This document shows, piece after piece, positions 10,236 to 21,599 of a stretch of 64,000 nt of DNA. Origin of the DNA: Durusdinium trenchii. Lineage: Eukaryota; Sar; Dinophyceae; Suessiales; Symbiodiniaceae. The notes beneath the pieces are model-generated. The model did not search any database. It was given only the letters and a program-made list of their open reading frames with translations, and had not been told where the DNA came from. The stretch is taken from NCBI GenBank assembly GCA_963970005.1, contig CAXAMN010003692.1, positions 223,326 to 287,325 on the forward strand. Reading direction: 5' to 3'. Position 1 is the stretch's first letter; every line of letters starts with the position of its first letter. Made by a program: the position numbers and the translations under genes.

Positions 10236-11103
10236 GTGCTTGAATGGTACTGGACGAGAGACAGTGGCATTCACATCTTTGCTGAAACTCACTTGGACCC
10301 ACAGAAACACTATGAAACCTGCCAATACTTCACAATTCGTGGACGCACAGCTTTTGGTACACCGGCTGAGCCCAACCAAGACCACACTGGCACTCATGGA
10401 GGTCTCTTGGTGATTGCAGACCCTGCAAGCGGAGTCACACAGTTCGAAGCCTATACTGTTCAGGGCTGTGGGTTTCAGAGCTTCGTTTGGCAGGCTACGG
10501 AAACAACGATATTGGTCATTGGCTTGTACTTTCGAACAGGAGAAACCTTGCAGAGTGAGACAAATGCTGCCATCATGGCCAAGCTTCTGGCTTTGCCCAC
10601 TCACACCACACATCCATATGTGTGCATCGGGGATTGGCAGAATCCGCCAAACTCTCTAGCTGGCACTGTCCTCTCCTCCAAGTTTCACTTTTTACTTTGG
10701 GATTCTGGCACCAGATCACAGTGTCCTTTCAGGCAACACCATTGACTATGCCATTCTCCACAACACCCTGGCGGGAACTACATCCCTTCTCACTGAATGG
10801 TCAATTCCGTGGAGACCACATGCACTACTAAAGCTGAAGTTCGACATCGAAGCTGCTACCAAGGAGTATAGACAGATGCCATACTTCCCACCACTGCCAA
10901 AGGTTCCCGACATTGACTTCAGACCTTGGACCACCTATCAATCCCAGGCACATGTGGTTGAGCTCTACGGCAATCCACCAAACCAACCAGCGCAAGCTCG
11001 GGCTCACTGGCTGTCCAAAACTGAGCAGTACCTCCTCCAGGAGAACCCCTGGGCGGCCCAAGGGCGTGGCTACCAGCTGCAGGTTGTCACGAAGCCTTTT
11101 TAG
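10236..11103 (+). pseudogene. LINE C APE-type endonuclease
   Basis: The motifs here are more complete than in copy B: HIFAETHLDP (catalytic Glu), GGLLVIAD, IGLYFRTGETLQSE, then IGDWQNPP (the GDxN block missing from copy B), TIDYAILHN (in another frame, around 10740) and IPWRPHALLKLKFD (terminal His). Frame changes occur at about 10640-10745. A TAG stop at 11101-11103 lies in the linker after the domain. Confidence 0.78.
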
Positions 11104-11226
11104 TACCTCAAGCCAAAGCTTACACCTGGCGCAAAGGGCGGCCAGCATTTTGGGACCAACTACGAGCGGTCCTACATCTTGCACTACAACAACCGGTGAC
11201 CACCCACTGGCCCTGTCAACGGTTTC

Positions 11227-12700
11227 ATGCAGGGGAGGATACGCCATGCACACAGGCACTGGGTTGGGGCTCCAACATGGGGGCAGTTTCTCGATACGTG
11301 TCATCATGGGCATCGATATCGTGATCCTCATGCTGCTGAACTGCTGCTCCAGACAATCGGACATCAGCTACAAGAGGCACAACAGCAGGCCAATGAGGAA
11401 ACCTCTTTGCAGTATCGACAATGGCTACAAGAAGGCTATCAAAAAGGCCTGAAAGGACTCTTCAGGAGTTTGAAGAGCAGCGAACTGGCATGGGAGAGAC
11501 CGTATCGAATGACACCAATGCCCCAGCGAATGGATCAACGACTGGCTGATTGGGGAGGCCTGTGGAAGATCAGACAAGACAATACACCAAGTCCGAGGCC
11601 CAGCCTTCAACAAGCAGCACAACAGCAAGCATCCACCCTTGCGCCTTTGACCCAAGGGATGCTACAGCGGGTTCTTAAAGCACTCCCTGACAGAGCCAGT
11701 GGACCTGATGCGGTCTCAACGCAAATGCTAAAAAGCATTCCACCGTTGGCATTGACTCCTCTGCTACAGCTCTTGCAAACCATGGAGAACACAGCAGAGC
11801 TTCCAACTCAGCTACAAATGCATCTGGTCGTCATGCTGCCAAAGAATCAGAAGCTGGCGAGACCCGTCACGCTCACATCCACCCTCTGGCGTGTCTGGTG
11901 CCGTCTAAGGAAGCCGCTCCTGGACAGATGGCAGCAACAACTCCCGCAGAGCATGAACCACGATAAAGCTCGACCAGGTGCCAATGTACTACACGTAGCA
12001 CTGGAGCGACTACTACGACAGGAAGTCACCAAGGCAAGAAAGCACCACGGCGTCACTGTGTTGATGGACATGTCCACCTTCTACGACACCATCCATCTTG
12101 CCAGATTGCAGGAGGAAGCGCTCAAGCTCGAGTACCCGCCACTCCGTTTGGAACTGGCCATGCAAGTGTACTGTGGACCCAAGGCCATCAGGCTCCTCTC
12201 CTGGCTAAGGCAGTTCTGGCGCCTGCGCTGAAAGAACAACGCCCAAAAGCCAATTTGTCCAGCTGGGTTGATGACGTCGGCTTTAATCACTGGACCATCC
12301 GCCCTGCAAGTGGCGCAGCAAGGAGTTGAGGCCTATCGAGATCTTCATCGTTGAGTGACCAACTTGGGTCTGAAAGTCAATCCCAAGAAAACGGCCTTTA
12401 TAGCCACAGATCGAGACACTGAACATGCACTCAAGGGCTTACTCCAGGACCACGAACCACCGATCTCCACTGTGACGCGAGATTTGGGAGTTGATCATCA
12501 AGCGGCCCGTCGACGGAGGATCCCTGTTTTACGTCAACGGTTTCAAAAAGCCAAGCAAAGGAAGCTCAAACTGAGGACCTTGAAGATACCGGCCTTGAAA
12601 ATACGGCTCCGCCTTCACAAAGGGGGCATCCAACCAGTGGCACTCTGGGGCATTGAAGCACAGGGACTTGCGCCACGCTGCATCATTCAGGTGGGCTTCT
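11227..12700 (+). pseudogene. LINE C reverse transcriptase, motif B deleted
   Basis: The open frame 11227-12231 carries LPDRASGPDAVSTQML, MHLVVMLPKNQKLARPVTL, WRVWCRLRKPLL, ARPGANVLHVAL and MDMSTFYDTIHL (motif A Asp). Right after CGPKAI the sequence jumps to the equivalent of APLLAKAVLAP in a new frame. About 80 bp that encode AEQELTPFF...GVPAGCPQ (motif B) are lost. Motif C (SSWVDDVGF) follows near 12255 and motif D (GLKVNPKKTAF) at 12365-12400. The segment to about 12700 holds LGVDHQAARRRRIPVLRQRF and VALWGIEAQGLAPR, nearly identical to copy A. Confidence 0.82.
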
Positions 12701-13470
12701 TGACAGCACCTATGATCTGCACAGCAACAAGTACATCGACCCGGGTGACCAAGTCATTTTGCACCACATCAAGGCCATTCACACTCTCTTTCACAACTGG
12801 CCAACAGACCAGATCCAGCACCTTGAGCAAGCATGGACAGAGATCTCCCACCAACTCAGCCAGCGACAACATCCATGGTATGTGGTGAAAGGTCCCATGG
12901 CAGCAGCCATTGCTTACATGAGGGAGTGGCAATGGCAAGTCCATGACATCCATAGATGGCATCGACCCAGTGGACCCTAGTTGAGGCTGAGCTCACCCTG
13001 CAAGATCCTTGGTGGAAACTCGAACGTACCTTGCTCATGGAGGCCAAGGCACAACGAACAGCAAGACTTGCCAGCAAAGAGCACCGCCAACATCTTGTTG
13101 CAGGACTAGACTGGCGCACTTACAGACAGGTGATCCGCACCATTCCAGGTGAGCGCAGACCACATTTGCGGATCTGGACACAGGCAGCCATCCACTTCAA
13201 GGAGGATGGCAAGCCCAAGATGTGCCCCATTTGCAAAGTCCCTGCGACCCACAAAGCACATTTTGTGGTTGTGCAAATGGCACCAAACCCAGCAACACAA
13301 GCCAATGCCACCAGATTGGGCTGAGCGTATCCTATGTGAAGATGAAACCCCTCTCTGGACAGCTGGCTGGATCCCGCTTGAGCCTCAAGAGAACAAACAG
13401 ATGCCGCAACCCTACCAGGGACATGGAGCGTGGCAAGATCTGCAACCTCTTGCACCCCATCAACATCAAG
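12701..13470 (+). pseudogene. LINE C RT thumb/connection and zinc knuckle
   Basis: Pieces around 12701-12980, 12956-13324 and 13149 onward match copy A: HIKAIHTLFHNWP, RQHPWYVVKGPMAAAIAY, DPWWKLERTLLMEAK, LDWRTYRQVIRTIPGE. The knuckle CPICKVPAT...KHILWLC crosses a frameshift at about 13245. Confidence 0.75.
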
Positions 13471-14000
13471 GGTGGGCCTTCACCCTAGATGCCACACCAT
13501 CGAGCTATGATCAGCGAGATCAGCTCTGGATCTTCGGCCTCTGCGTGCGCCATTTGACCCTGGGGCAATTGCAAAGACTCGGGGCCATCACAGGCGCACC
13601 AAATCCTCCTCACACCAAAGCCAGAGCGCTCATGGAAGGACTGGTTGCCTTGGCCAAGCACACCACTACGGCAGTGCGCGTCATCGTACAGCTGGTCAGT
13701 GTGTGGGAGGCATGGACACAGCCCAAACATCGAGGACCGTTCCATGACCAGCTTGAGCACCTCACAGAGCATGACTTCCACAGGGTAATGGCCCTCTATG
13801 TTTCCAGGAACACCAGGTCACCCGAAGCGCCAGGCAGTGAACCACAGCTCCGCAGACGGCAGAGAGATGCAGCCTTAGCTGCCTGGGAGAGGGCCAAACA
13901 ATACCAGGACCACAAGCGCACAGAATGGCAGCGGGTTTTAGATGAAGACCACAAGCTCATCTACACCCATGCCATAAACCGCCTGGCCAAGATCTACAGT
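13471..14000 (+). pseudogene. LINE C RNase H-like segment
   Basis: Here the segment is in one uninterrupted frame (13149-14177), making it the best copy to model. Order: GWAFTLDATPSSYDQ, LWIFGLCVRHLTLGQLQRL, KARALMEGLVALAKHT, VRVIVQLVSVWEAW, HDFHRVMALYVSRN and RRRQRDAALAAWERAK. The Asp, Glu and final Asp of a type I RNase H can be placed; the third Asp is absent, as in A and B. Assignment is inferred. Confidence 0.5.
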
Positions 14001-15009
14001 GATAAAGACCACTACATACACCAAAAGCCACCCAGGCACCAAGGCAAGCAAACAAAGCAGTACAAGAAGCAGCTCATTGCTAAGTGCAGCAAACCCTGGT
14101 CGGCTCCATCTCACCGCTGGGCGCCACATAGAAGTGGACATCAATGTGGTGCATGTGGAGTACGAGTTAGGCACTGACAGTGCAAGTCATTGAGGAGCGC
14201 CTCAATGAAGAATGTCCCCAACTCAGCATTGAGGACCAAATACCGGCGCCGAGAAACCGCACCAGCCCATGCCAAAGAAATTGACCAGAACCCAGGTCAT
14301 CAAACACCTCCTGCACCAACAGCAAGAGGTGAAGCCGCCACCACAGCAGCATGAGCTTGAAGAAACTGCTGGACACCTACGGTGTGTGAGGTGTGGCACC
14401 AACGTCCACAAGAGAAGCAACGAACAAGTCTTTCAGGCCTTCGTTCAAGGACAATGCCTTGATCAGCCATGGCCACACAAGTCATGCACTGTGGCAAAAG
14501 GGCAGTAAAGTCGCATGCACACAGTGTGGCACCACCCTGCATCTGGATGGCCAACAGCGGCTCATCCTCACAGCAGCTGTCAAAAAGCCCTGCAAAGGCT
14601 CAGGCAGCAACCAGCTCTACACCGCTGACGGAAATCTTTAGGAAACAGCTAGAGCAAGCATCACAGCACGGCTCACCGGATTCCTCTGGTGACAACAGTC
14701 AACTGGCACCACAGGATTCTCAGGCCTTGCAAGAACAGGTCAAGAAACCAAAACTTGACCACAGGCGGACAACTCTGTCCAGCACAGAAGAGCACCCAAG
14801 GCCTACACCACGGAGATTGACCTGGACCTACAGGAACAAGGCTCCAAGGCCGCCGCAGCTGCTTTGGCCATGAACCCCAGCCAAGTGGCAGCACAGGCGC
14901 CAAACAGTAGCTCAAGTAGAGCCACCGACACACCAAGGATGAGACTGCCAGCCAGCCAAGTCCAGACAGTGAACCTGATGACCACTCGTTCAATGTCGAC
15001 TACTTCTGA
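14001..15009 (+). pseudogene. LINE C C-terminal triple zinc-motif domain
   Basis: The lead-in HYIHQKPPRHQGKQTKQYKK is followed by zinc motif 1, HQCGACGVRV, with a stop at 14177 after a one-base shift. Motif 2 is LRCVRCGTNVHKR...GQC (frame 14269-14508) and motif 3 is VACTQCGTTLHLDGQ...KKPC (frame 14393-14641). A STPLTEIFRKQ segment and a low-complexity tail follow in frame 14469-14873, and the end is FNVDYF then stop at 15009. At least four frame changes. Confidence 0.7.
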
Positions 15010-15090
15010 GCACAGGCAGCACGGATCTGAGTCACCAGCCCTAGCAAACCGGCCAAAAAGGCCCACGAAGCAAACACTTCAGAAGAAAAA

Positions 15091-15172
15091 AATACATACA
15101 TACATACATACATACATACAAATACATATGTATACATATATATATTTTCAATACATACATACACTGTAGTCA
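15091..15172 (+). repeat. (ATAC)n tail of LINE C with TA-rich degeneration
   Basis: CACTTCAGAAGAAAAAAATAC leads into perfect ATAC units (15091-15120), then a decayed stretch with TATA runs and a last ATACATACATACA before unique sequence at 15173. The copy has no LINE downstream. Confidence 0.85.
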
Positions 15173-16210
15173 CACGTTTCCGTCGTTTTCTGACAGCTTC
15201 ATATTGACCCGCTCAATAATTTGTCAGGCTTTCACCAGCACACCTGGCCGTTCCAGCTGCAAGATACACCAGCAGGGAACGATCCTTACTTTAAGGCCTG
15301 AGATGGTGTTGTTCGATGCAAAACAGGACTTGTTACTTGTCGCACAAGCAAAGTAAGAACATGCAGATCATGTCGGAACATACAAGTATTGCAACATTGT
15401 TTCCTTTTTTCTCCCTTCAATAGATCCCAATGACCCCTATATAATTGTTTAGGCTGGTGACTGGCACGACACCTACCAGAATGTGCTAGACTCCAAGGCT
15501 CGTGTCCGATTCAGCACTGTGGACTTCTCAGGACCTGAGGTGGTGCTTTGGATGCATAGCACAGCCGTAGCCGCCGTAGCATGTTTTTTTGTATGTTCTG
15601 GTTTGAGTCTGAGTCTTGTTGGTTTTGTCGGTACCTCCACCAGCTGCCACAGTGAACGCACACGAAACCCATTGCAACGTGTTTGAGGTGCATTGCCACG
15701 CTCTTTCTCACTCGGACAGAGCTTCAATGATTGAGCGTCCCTAGTTTATCCTAGTTTCATTTTGTTTCACGAGTGCTCATCAAACCAATGGTTGCATGTG
15801 TTGCGTTTGAAAGACTTCCAGGATCAGGGCATGATCGGTGCCGAAATAGTCGCAGGCAACTGGGGTTGATATATATATATATATATATGTCTAAGCATCA
15901 AATGATTCCGATTGTTGCAGGTCATGGGCGCGAAGCTTGCGCTTGCGATCTGTTGGGCGAGGCCAGGATCAGTGCCTTCAGGATCTCCTCAATACGGGTT
16001 TGCCAAGGAGAAAACCATCGCCCTCTCTGCAGATGAGCGCAGTGGCTTGTCTGTGAATTGGCTGAGACTCGCAAGTATTCTTTACATGATCCACAGAACA
16101 AAGAATCAGTATCAAACTATCCACAATCGATCTCCCCAATGACAAATGCTGGATCCAAGGCCAGAGCCTCTTGATGGACAAAAGCTTAGTCGTTACTAGG
16201 TCACGTGGAC
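15173..16210 (+). other. Non-coding host DNA, no gene seen
   Basis: Short open frames here (such as 15483-15686) show no motif or splice context I trust. A short (TA)n run lies near 15871-15888. Confidence 0.5.
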
Positions 16211-16858
16211 ATGGTTCTTCCGAAAGGGCCGCACATAGACTCTTTGGCTGCCGAGGTAACCGGCATCCTTTTTGTTGCAATGCTGCTCCTAGTAGTTGCT
16301 ATTGCAAGACAGGCAAGGTCGGAGTGAGTGAGACATCCACTTGCTTCCTCTGAAAGAGGAAGTTCTCACATTCTTCAGGTACTTGGCATCAGCCGGTCCT
16401 ACTTTGCAGAGGGCTATGCAACCTTGGCGGATGGACCTGACGCTGCTTGAGCCACAGACAGCCTCTTTCAGCAGGCGTGGAAACATGCAAGTTTCATCAA
16501 AGATGCTGCTGACAGCTTGTTCAGGCACCAATTCAAGAAAGACACCTTCAAGGGTGCGTTCGTGCGGTGGACAGGCCTGCCACAGCCCACTTGCCTTTGG
16601 AGCCAACATGTTCTTTTTGCGAGGGGTGCAGATCGTGCGAGTTGTGCGTACCAAGGCCCTGAGGCACTTTCCTTGGGACCAACGGCCATGGCACTGGCAA
16701 TTGCACAGTTTTTCGCGCCAATTTTCGCTGCGCCTAATGGACGCGTCGCCACAGCATTGGACAGTGACAGAGGGGATGATAGGCTCTCGCTTTTGTCTAT
16801 AACTTTCTGTACAGGATTGCCTGGAACATGGCCAAATTGGCTTGGGCTGGTTTCCTAA
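16211..16858 (+). CDS. Exon candidates of an unknown host gene, one membrane segment
   Basis: Two in-frame pieces look like exons. The first, from an ATG at 16211, reads MVLPKGPHIDSLAAEVTG then a hydrophobic stretch ILFVAMLLLVVAIARQ. It could end at 16312 before a GC-type donor. The second starts at 16379 after CTTCAG, keeps the same phase and reads VLGISRSYFAEGYATLADG, then after an in-frame TGA continues DSLFQQAWKHASFIKD and HQFKKDTFKGAFVRWTGLP. GC donors and AG|G acceptors are known for Symbiodiniaceae. The in-frame TGA suggests decay or a missed intron. The 3' limit and product are unknown. Confidence 0.35.
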
Positions 16859-17485
16859 TCTTCTTTTCTTTGCATGTGGTGGGCAGCCGGCAAAAACCCT
16901 TGTATATAGCTTGTGTCAGAGTATGTTGTTTTCAAAACTGATCCTTTGAAAGATCGTTCACTTAAACTTGTTGTAGTTGGAAGGCTGGAGCCTTATTCAC
17001 AGTTCAGAAGTCGGAGGCTGGTGGCATTCCACGTAGCAGATTCCAAATGTACTTGTCAGCGTATGACAGATCATACATATTTGATTTTCACTTTTGTTTG
17101 CGGGAGGTCACGGATGTTTTTCTTTTGCTATTTCAACGCATGTTGTGATGCCAAGATTTGGTTTGCAGCCTTGAGGGGGAGTCACCTCATGTTGGCCACT
17201 GCGCTCCCGGCCTTGAGTGGCGCATGAAAACAGGCCAATTTGTTTCACCACATGAGTCGAATTAAACAAATGCTGAATTTTGATTGATTAATTCATTTTT
17301 TGTTTGTTTCACCAATCATTTGGACGTGACTTTCATTGTCTTCGCAGGCGACCTTCATGTCCGTGGTAAGGGCCTGTTTTCCAAGTATTGGGGGCGGCCC
17401 CGTAGCACGCAAGAGGCATCTTTGTGGCGGTTGTCATTCTTATTCCATTTTCAGCTTCACCTGCAAGAGGGCACTTTTTTGTCAG

Positions 17486-17605
17486 GCTTTCGATGAGGCT
17501 CTGACCGATTCACCTACAGAGTTTGATGACAAGTGTCACGCCTTGCTTGCCAAACGGACAGGACGGCTTTTTCTGCAAGACCGGCCATCGTGCGAAGGGC
17601 GTTGA
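17486..17605 (+). CDS. Exon candidate, acidic peptide
   Basis: After TTTTTTGTCAG the frame reads AFDEALTDSPTEFDDKCHAL then LAKRTGRLFLQDRPSCEGR and stops at 17605. The polypyrimidine-AG context and charged, balanced composition fit an exon. A small piece at about 17347-17369 (after TTCGCAG, before GTAAGG) may be another. Product unknown. Confidence 0.3.
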   Translation, partial: AFDEALTDSPTEFDDKCHALLAKRTGRLFLQDRPSCEGR

Positions 17606-17975
17606 GGCAATACTATTTGGGAAGGTCTTAAAACATCTTAAAACAAAGAGAGGGAGCAAGAAGGCGTTTGGGTCATCTTACTAGGGCCCCTTTAAATAGG
17701 GGCCTTCAAAAGCACAAGGTGGCATGAGTCTGTTAGGCGGATGCGATCCTTCCACTTCCAGCTCTTAGTGATCGACTGCTTGATGAGGTTTGTGCGTCGA
17801 TTTGTTTTGTCATTACAGGTTTGATATGGTTTGATATTGTTCCAACAGAAGCAGAACAGCAGAACCAAACAGAGTTAGAGTTGTCAGGGTCACTTGGCCA
17901 GGAAGCCAATCAACATCTCACTAAGACGCCAAATGCAGACTTTTCGTCCGCCTGACCTGTTACATTGTGGCGCAG

Positions 17976-18197
17976 TTTGGATCAGTGCTCACAGCCACTG
18001 TGTGCAGGGGTCCCTTCATGCGGGCCGATTGGAAGAACAGAAAAGTACGAATCAGGACCTACCAATACTGGAAGGTGCACATTCAGATGCCTGCAGACAT
18101 TGCACAGATCCTTTCCAAAGTTGAGGCTAATTGGGGTGGGGTGCTTGTCACCAAAAAGCACAATCCAGGAAAAGAGGCCGGTCCTCCGCTCAAGTAA
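17976..18197 (+). CDS. Probable last exon of an unknown host gene
   Basis: After GTGGCGCAG the frame is FGSVLTATVCRGPFMRADWK, then NRKVRIRTYQYWKVHIQMPA and DIAQILSKVEANWGGVLVTK, ending with a basic, Pro/Gly-rich tail and a stop at 18197. The composition is protein-like and no motif is recognised. It may be the 3' end of the same gene as the candidates at 16.2 and 17.5 kb. Confidence 0.4.
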   Translation, partial: FGSVLTATVCRGPFMRADWKNRKVRIRTYQYWKVHIQMPADIAQILSKVEANWGGVLVTKKHNPGKEAGPPLK

Positions 18198-21100
18198 TTG
18201 TCCTTATATCACATTTATATAAATCACATTTATATAATTTATATACTGTAGATTCATCCAACCAACAATCCAGATCTTTCAGATTCATTCATGACTTTGT
18301 TTGGAGGTCTACAAAGGAAAATACAAGTGACCGGCACTGGTTGCTCGTTGCGCAGATCATTCGCTTCCCAGCGAAAAGTCGGTATTCCATGCAGTTGTGA
18401 AGTTCGTTCGTTGAATGTTAAGGATTGATTTGGATTAATTCTGCAGCATTTGGTTCAATTAAGTTGCTGTTTTTTTCTTCCAATCAGTCTTCCTTTTGTA
18501 CTCTCCACCTTGGTCGAAACTTGGACCTTGCAAGCGAAAAAGATTGCCATGACCTCAGACGAAACAGGGGAATGACAAGACTGGACCGGACATAGAAATT
18601 TGCTTCCACACAGTTGCCGAGGCGCTTGCCTTGAGATGGTCATGCTTGTCCAACTGATCACACTCACAACTCCGGATTCTTAGAATCACAGTTGCCCCGT
18701 TGCTGCAATTGACCACTCTCACAACTTTGAATTGTTCAGCCACGCAATTCTCACATTGCACAGAATGTACAACGCCATTACTGTATCACTTCCGCATAGC
18801 CATGGTATTGCCACAAGAAGTTCTTTGGAGGTGTTGGTTGATTCGTCTTCAAAGTTTCTTTCGGGGAGCATCCTCTGGCACTGCCTGCCCCCAGCCAGGA
18901 CAGCCGGGTATGAAAGCTGATGTCAGGGTCTCAATCTGATGCAACGATATCAGTGCTCTCCCGCGTCAAGTCTTGAGACCCAAGTGGCCAAAGCAACTCA
19001 ACGAGTTTGTCACAGTGTAGCAGCCTGTAGCACTGTATGTTCAGAAAACTGCAAAGGGCCTTTTGATGTGAAGCCAGGCACAGCGGGCACGGGCCCAAGG
19101 CCAAGCCAGACCATGGTCCTCCAGAAGGCAGGGCGTGAAGGTGTGACACCATGAGGTGCTTTCTTTTCACCGCTTGAAGGCCTTCCCAGCCATCCGAACG
19201 CGAACGGACACCAACACCAGCCAGATCCTTTGACGAAATTGAACAAAGAGAAAAACAAACGAGAAGGCAGGGCACCCTTTGAAGGGACACTATTATACAA
19301 ATACATCAAACCAAGGCAAAGGGTTTGCAGAGAGACTCAGGTGACCCGACCTGGTTCTGCAGCGCTGGCTTCTCAGAGGCAGATTCCACATCCAAAGAAT
19401 TTGTAAGTTGGTGTGAATGGAGCAACCCGAAGCAACCAAACTAGGGTTTCGAAAGCCTGAAAGTCCAAGGTATTGGAATAGAAGCGATGCTGTTGTATGT
19501 ACTTTAGTAGGAGCTTGAATATCCTCACGTAATTTTGAGCATGTATGTGCATGTTCCGAGGTTTTGTGCACACCTGGATTTGTGTGATGCATGTCTTTTT
19601 TTTGTATTCTTGTTTGGATTCTTGTGGGAAAGCCACCAGCCTACTATGTCCAGGTGTGCACCTCAGCCTTAGGATAGTAATGTAATACTTGCAAACAACC
19701 TTCATTCAAGGCTCAACAGTTGAATTCGTTTGTAATCTTTTGGATTGTTATCCACTATTCTAAGTGTTTTGCGTTTGCACAAGTCACTGTCACAGGTTGG
19801 TGAGATTTCTTGAAGTACCGCACTTCTCTTTCACCATTGCTGCAACAAAAGCTGCTTGCATGTTCAATCACACGACCATTTTGAACCCAATTTCCCATGT
19901 AGAGGCACCGGTTTCGGGAGGGCTTGGAAAGTGTAGAGCGATATGGCATTCATGAAGAGCTCGATTCACTTCCAATGAGCCAGCTAGAGGAATGATGAGC
20001 AATGTGCGTTTGCATTTAAAGCAATTTGCTGAATGCCAGTTTGAAGGTTTGCAAGTGAAGCAGCTCTAATGCATCTCACGGGCATATACGAACACGCTTA
20101 TAGGTTAGGTTCAGCAGAAGCTATGAACTTCTCAATTTCTTAGCTTGATGCTTTGACCAAGGCCCTGGACTAGCAGTCCTGACCCGTGTTGATCTCGGGA
20201 TCAAAATCCACACGCATCTCAAAGTGAGCCATGACTTAAAAGCCTCTACGAGACAAAAGAGAAGAAGAAGAAGAAGTTAAGAATAACAATAAGTTAAGAA
20301 GAAGACACATAAGTTAAGAAGAAGAGAAGAAGTGCTGGGCAATGTGCTCTGCAGGTCCACTCCCCGACTGGGTTCTCCGTTGCTGTGGTCGTCTCAGTTG
20401 GCCACGTTTCTGCCTAGGGACTGAAAGCCGGACCCACTTTTCTGACATTTTTGGACTCCACGACGCTTGGTCATGTCATCACATCATGGTGTTGGGTGGG
20501 GGGTGGGGGGGTGGGGTGAGGGTCAAATTCCCCGTAGTGGAGTGTAATGCACGGTATCCCTGGATTCAACTCACAGTCCAACAAGGTTCACAAGAGCGAG
20601 TGCGCGAAGGCGATCGAGCGGCTGTTTTCGCATGCGCATACCTTGAGCCAAATGCTATGGCTATGGCATGTCAATGCATTGCGTAAGAGCATATCTCAAG
20701 ATACTGCAACCAAGTTGAAGCAATAGCGTAAACGGGGGCCCCAAAAAAGAAAGCATGGGGGTGTTGTAATTTCGCTTGTGTTTTCACATACGTCTCATGA
20801 GCATGAAGGCTCAAGACGTAGCCACGGTGTGTGCTTTAGGTTTGTTGTTTGGGTTGTCGGGTGTTCCTTGTCCTCCTTGTTGTTTGTATTTTCTTCCTTT
20901 GTGGTGTACGTAGATGGTTTAACTCGTGATTGTTCTGACCCTTTAGTTTCTTTTGTTCACGAAACAGTTTTGGGTTCAGATCGTGGCTGGGTAAACTCGG
21001 AGCAGGTGTTAGAAACTCGTCCTTTCGTTGTTCACACTTTCGTGCAATGTGTGGTTGAGATTTTCTTTTTCGAAAAGACAGAAGCTAACTATCTAACTCC

Positions 21101-21304
21101 TTTTCTGTTGGTGACTGTTGCTGTTGAGTTGGCGTTTGTTGCGTAGTTGTAGCAGCTCCATGTCGGATGGGTGCGCCGCCGTTGATTTACTCGATGGTGG
21201 CATCGATGAAAAATACTTTCACTCGGAGCCTGACGAGGGACAGCTAGTTACACAAAAACGGGCAACTTGAGGTGTCACGAAAAATGTTTCCCGAAAGCAT
21301 TGCG
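18198..21304 (+). other. Non-coding host DNA with simple repeats
   Basis: No convincing gene. It contains an imperfect CACATTTATATAAAT duplication near 18208-18245, an AAGAAG-rich stretch at 20262-20336 and a G-rich run at 20487-20520. Short open frames (for example 19010-19309, 19373-19705 minus, 20778-21146 plus) show no domain or splice support. Confidence 0.45.
20262..20336 (+). repeat. GAAGAA/TTAAGAAGAAG simple repeat
   Basis: Purine-rich tandem units (AAGAAG with interspersed AAGTTAAGA) fill the interval. Confidence 0.8.
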
Positions 21305-21450
21305 AAGGGTTCTTCCGGAAAATCTCTTGAACACTGACACTTCTACACTTACACTCACACACTGACACTTCCACACTTGCGCTTGAACACTGACATTTCG
21401 ACACGTACACTTGAACACTTACGCTTCCACACTTACACTTGAACATGAAC
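21305..21450 (+). repeat. Degenerate ACACTT tandem repeat
   Basis: Units like ACACTTCCACACTTAC and GAACACTGACACTTC recur with a 6-12 bp rhythm. Similar AACACTTAACAC units lie beyond the gap at 22985-23050, so the satellite at 21600-22430 and the gap are flanked on both sides by the same repeat type. Confidence 0.75.
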
Positions 21451-21599
21451 ATGAAGACTTGCGCGTCTATACGTATCCAAGTGTAGTGCAAGTGTGAGTA
21501 TGGAAAACTTGCGCAGGAGATGTCCTAATGAAAAACATTTCCCCACTTTATAAATTCTCTCTTAAAGGCGGAGGGTGGGACGAACAGCGTCAACCGAAA

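Larger units (their letters stand above)
10223..15172 (+). mobile_element. LINE copy C, 5'-truncated
   Basis: Copy C begins directly after the copy B tail, in the middle of ORF2 at the protease/endonuclease linker (GRQVLEWYW, aligned with copy B DKRRLEQQH). This is typical of incomplete target-primed reverse transcription. It continues through endonuclease, RT, knuckle, RNase H-like segment and zinc domain to an (ATAC)n tail at 15091-15172. It has several frameshifts and stops, and an in-RT deletion that removes motif B. Confidence 0.9.

Noticed and set aside
20155..20215. tRNA-like or SINE-like segment with a B-box resembling GATCTCGGGATCAAAATCC
   Set aside because: No proper anticodon loop or acceptor pairing could be drawn, so I do not call a tRNA or SINE.
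20806..20815. Another GGCTCAAG, the spliced-leader ending
   Set aside because: No element junction or leader-like upstream sequence; an 8-mer is expected by chance in 64 kb.
21310..21450. Regularly spaced short repeats as a CRISPR-like array
   Set aside because: Units are degenerate and contiguous with no unique spacers, and the genome is eukaryotic.
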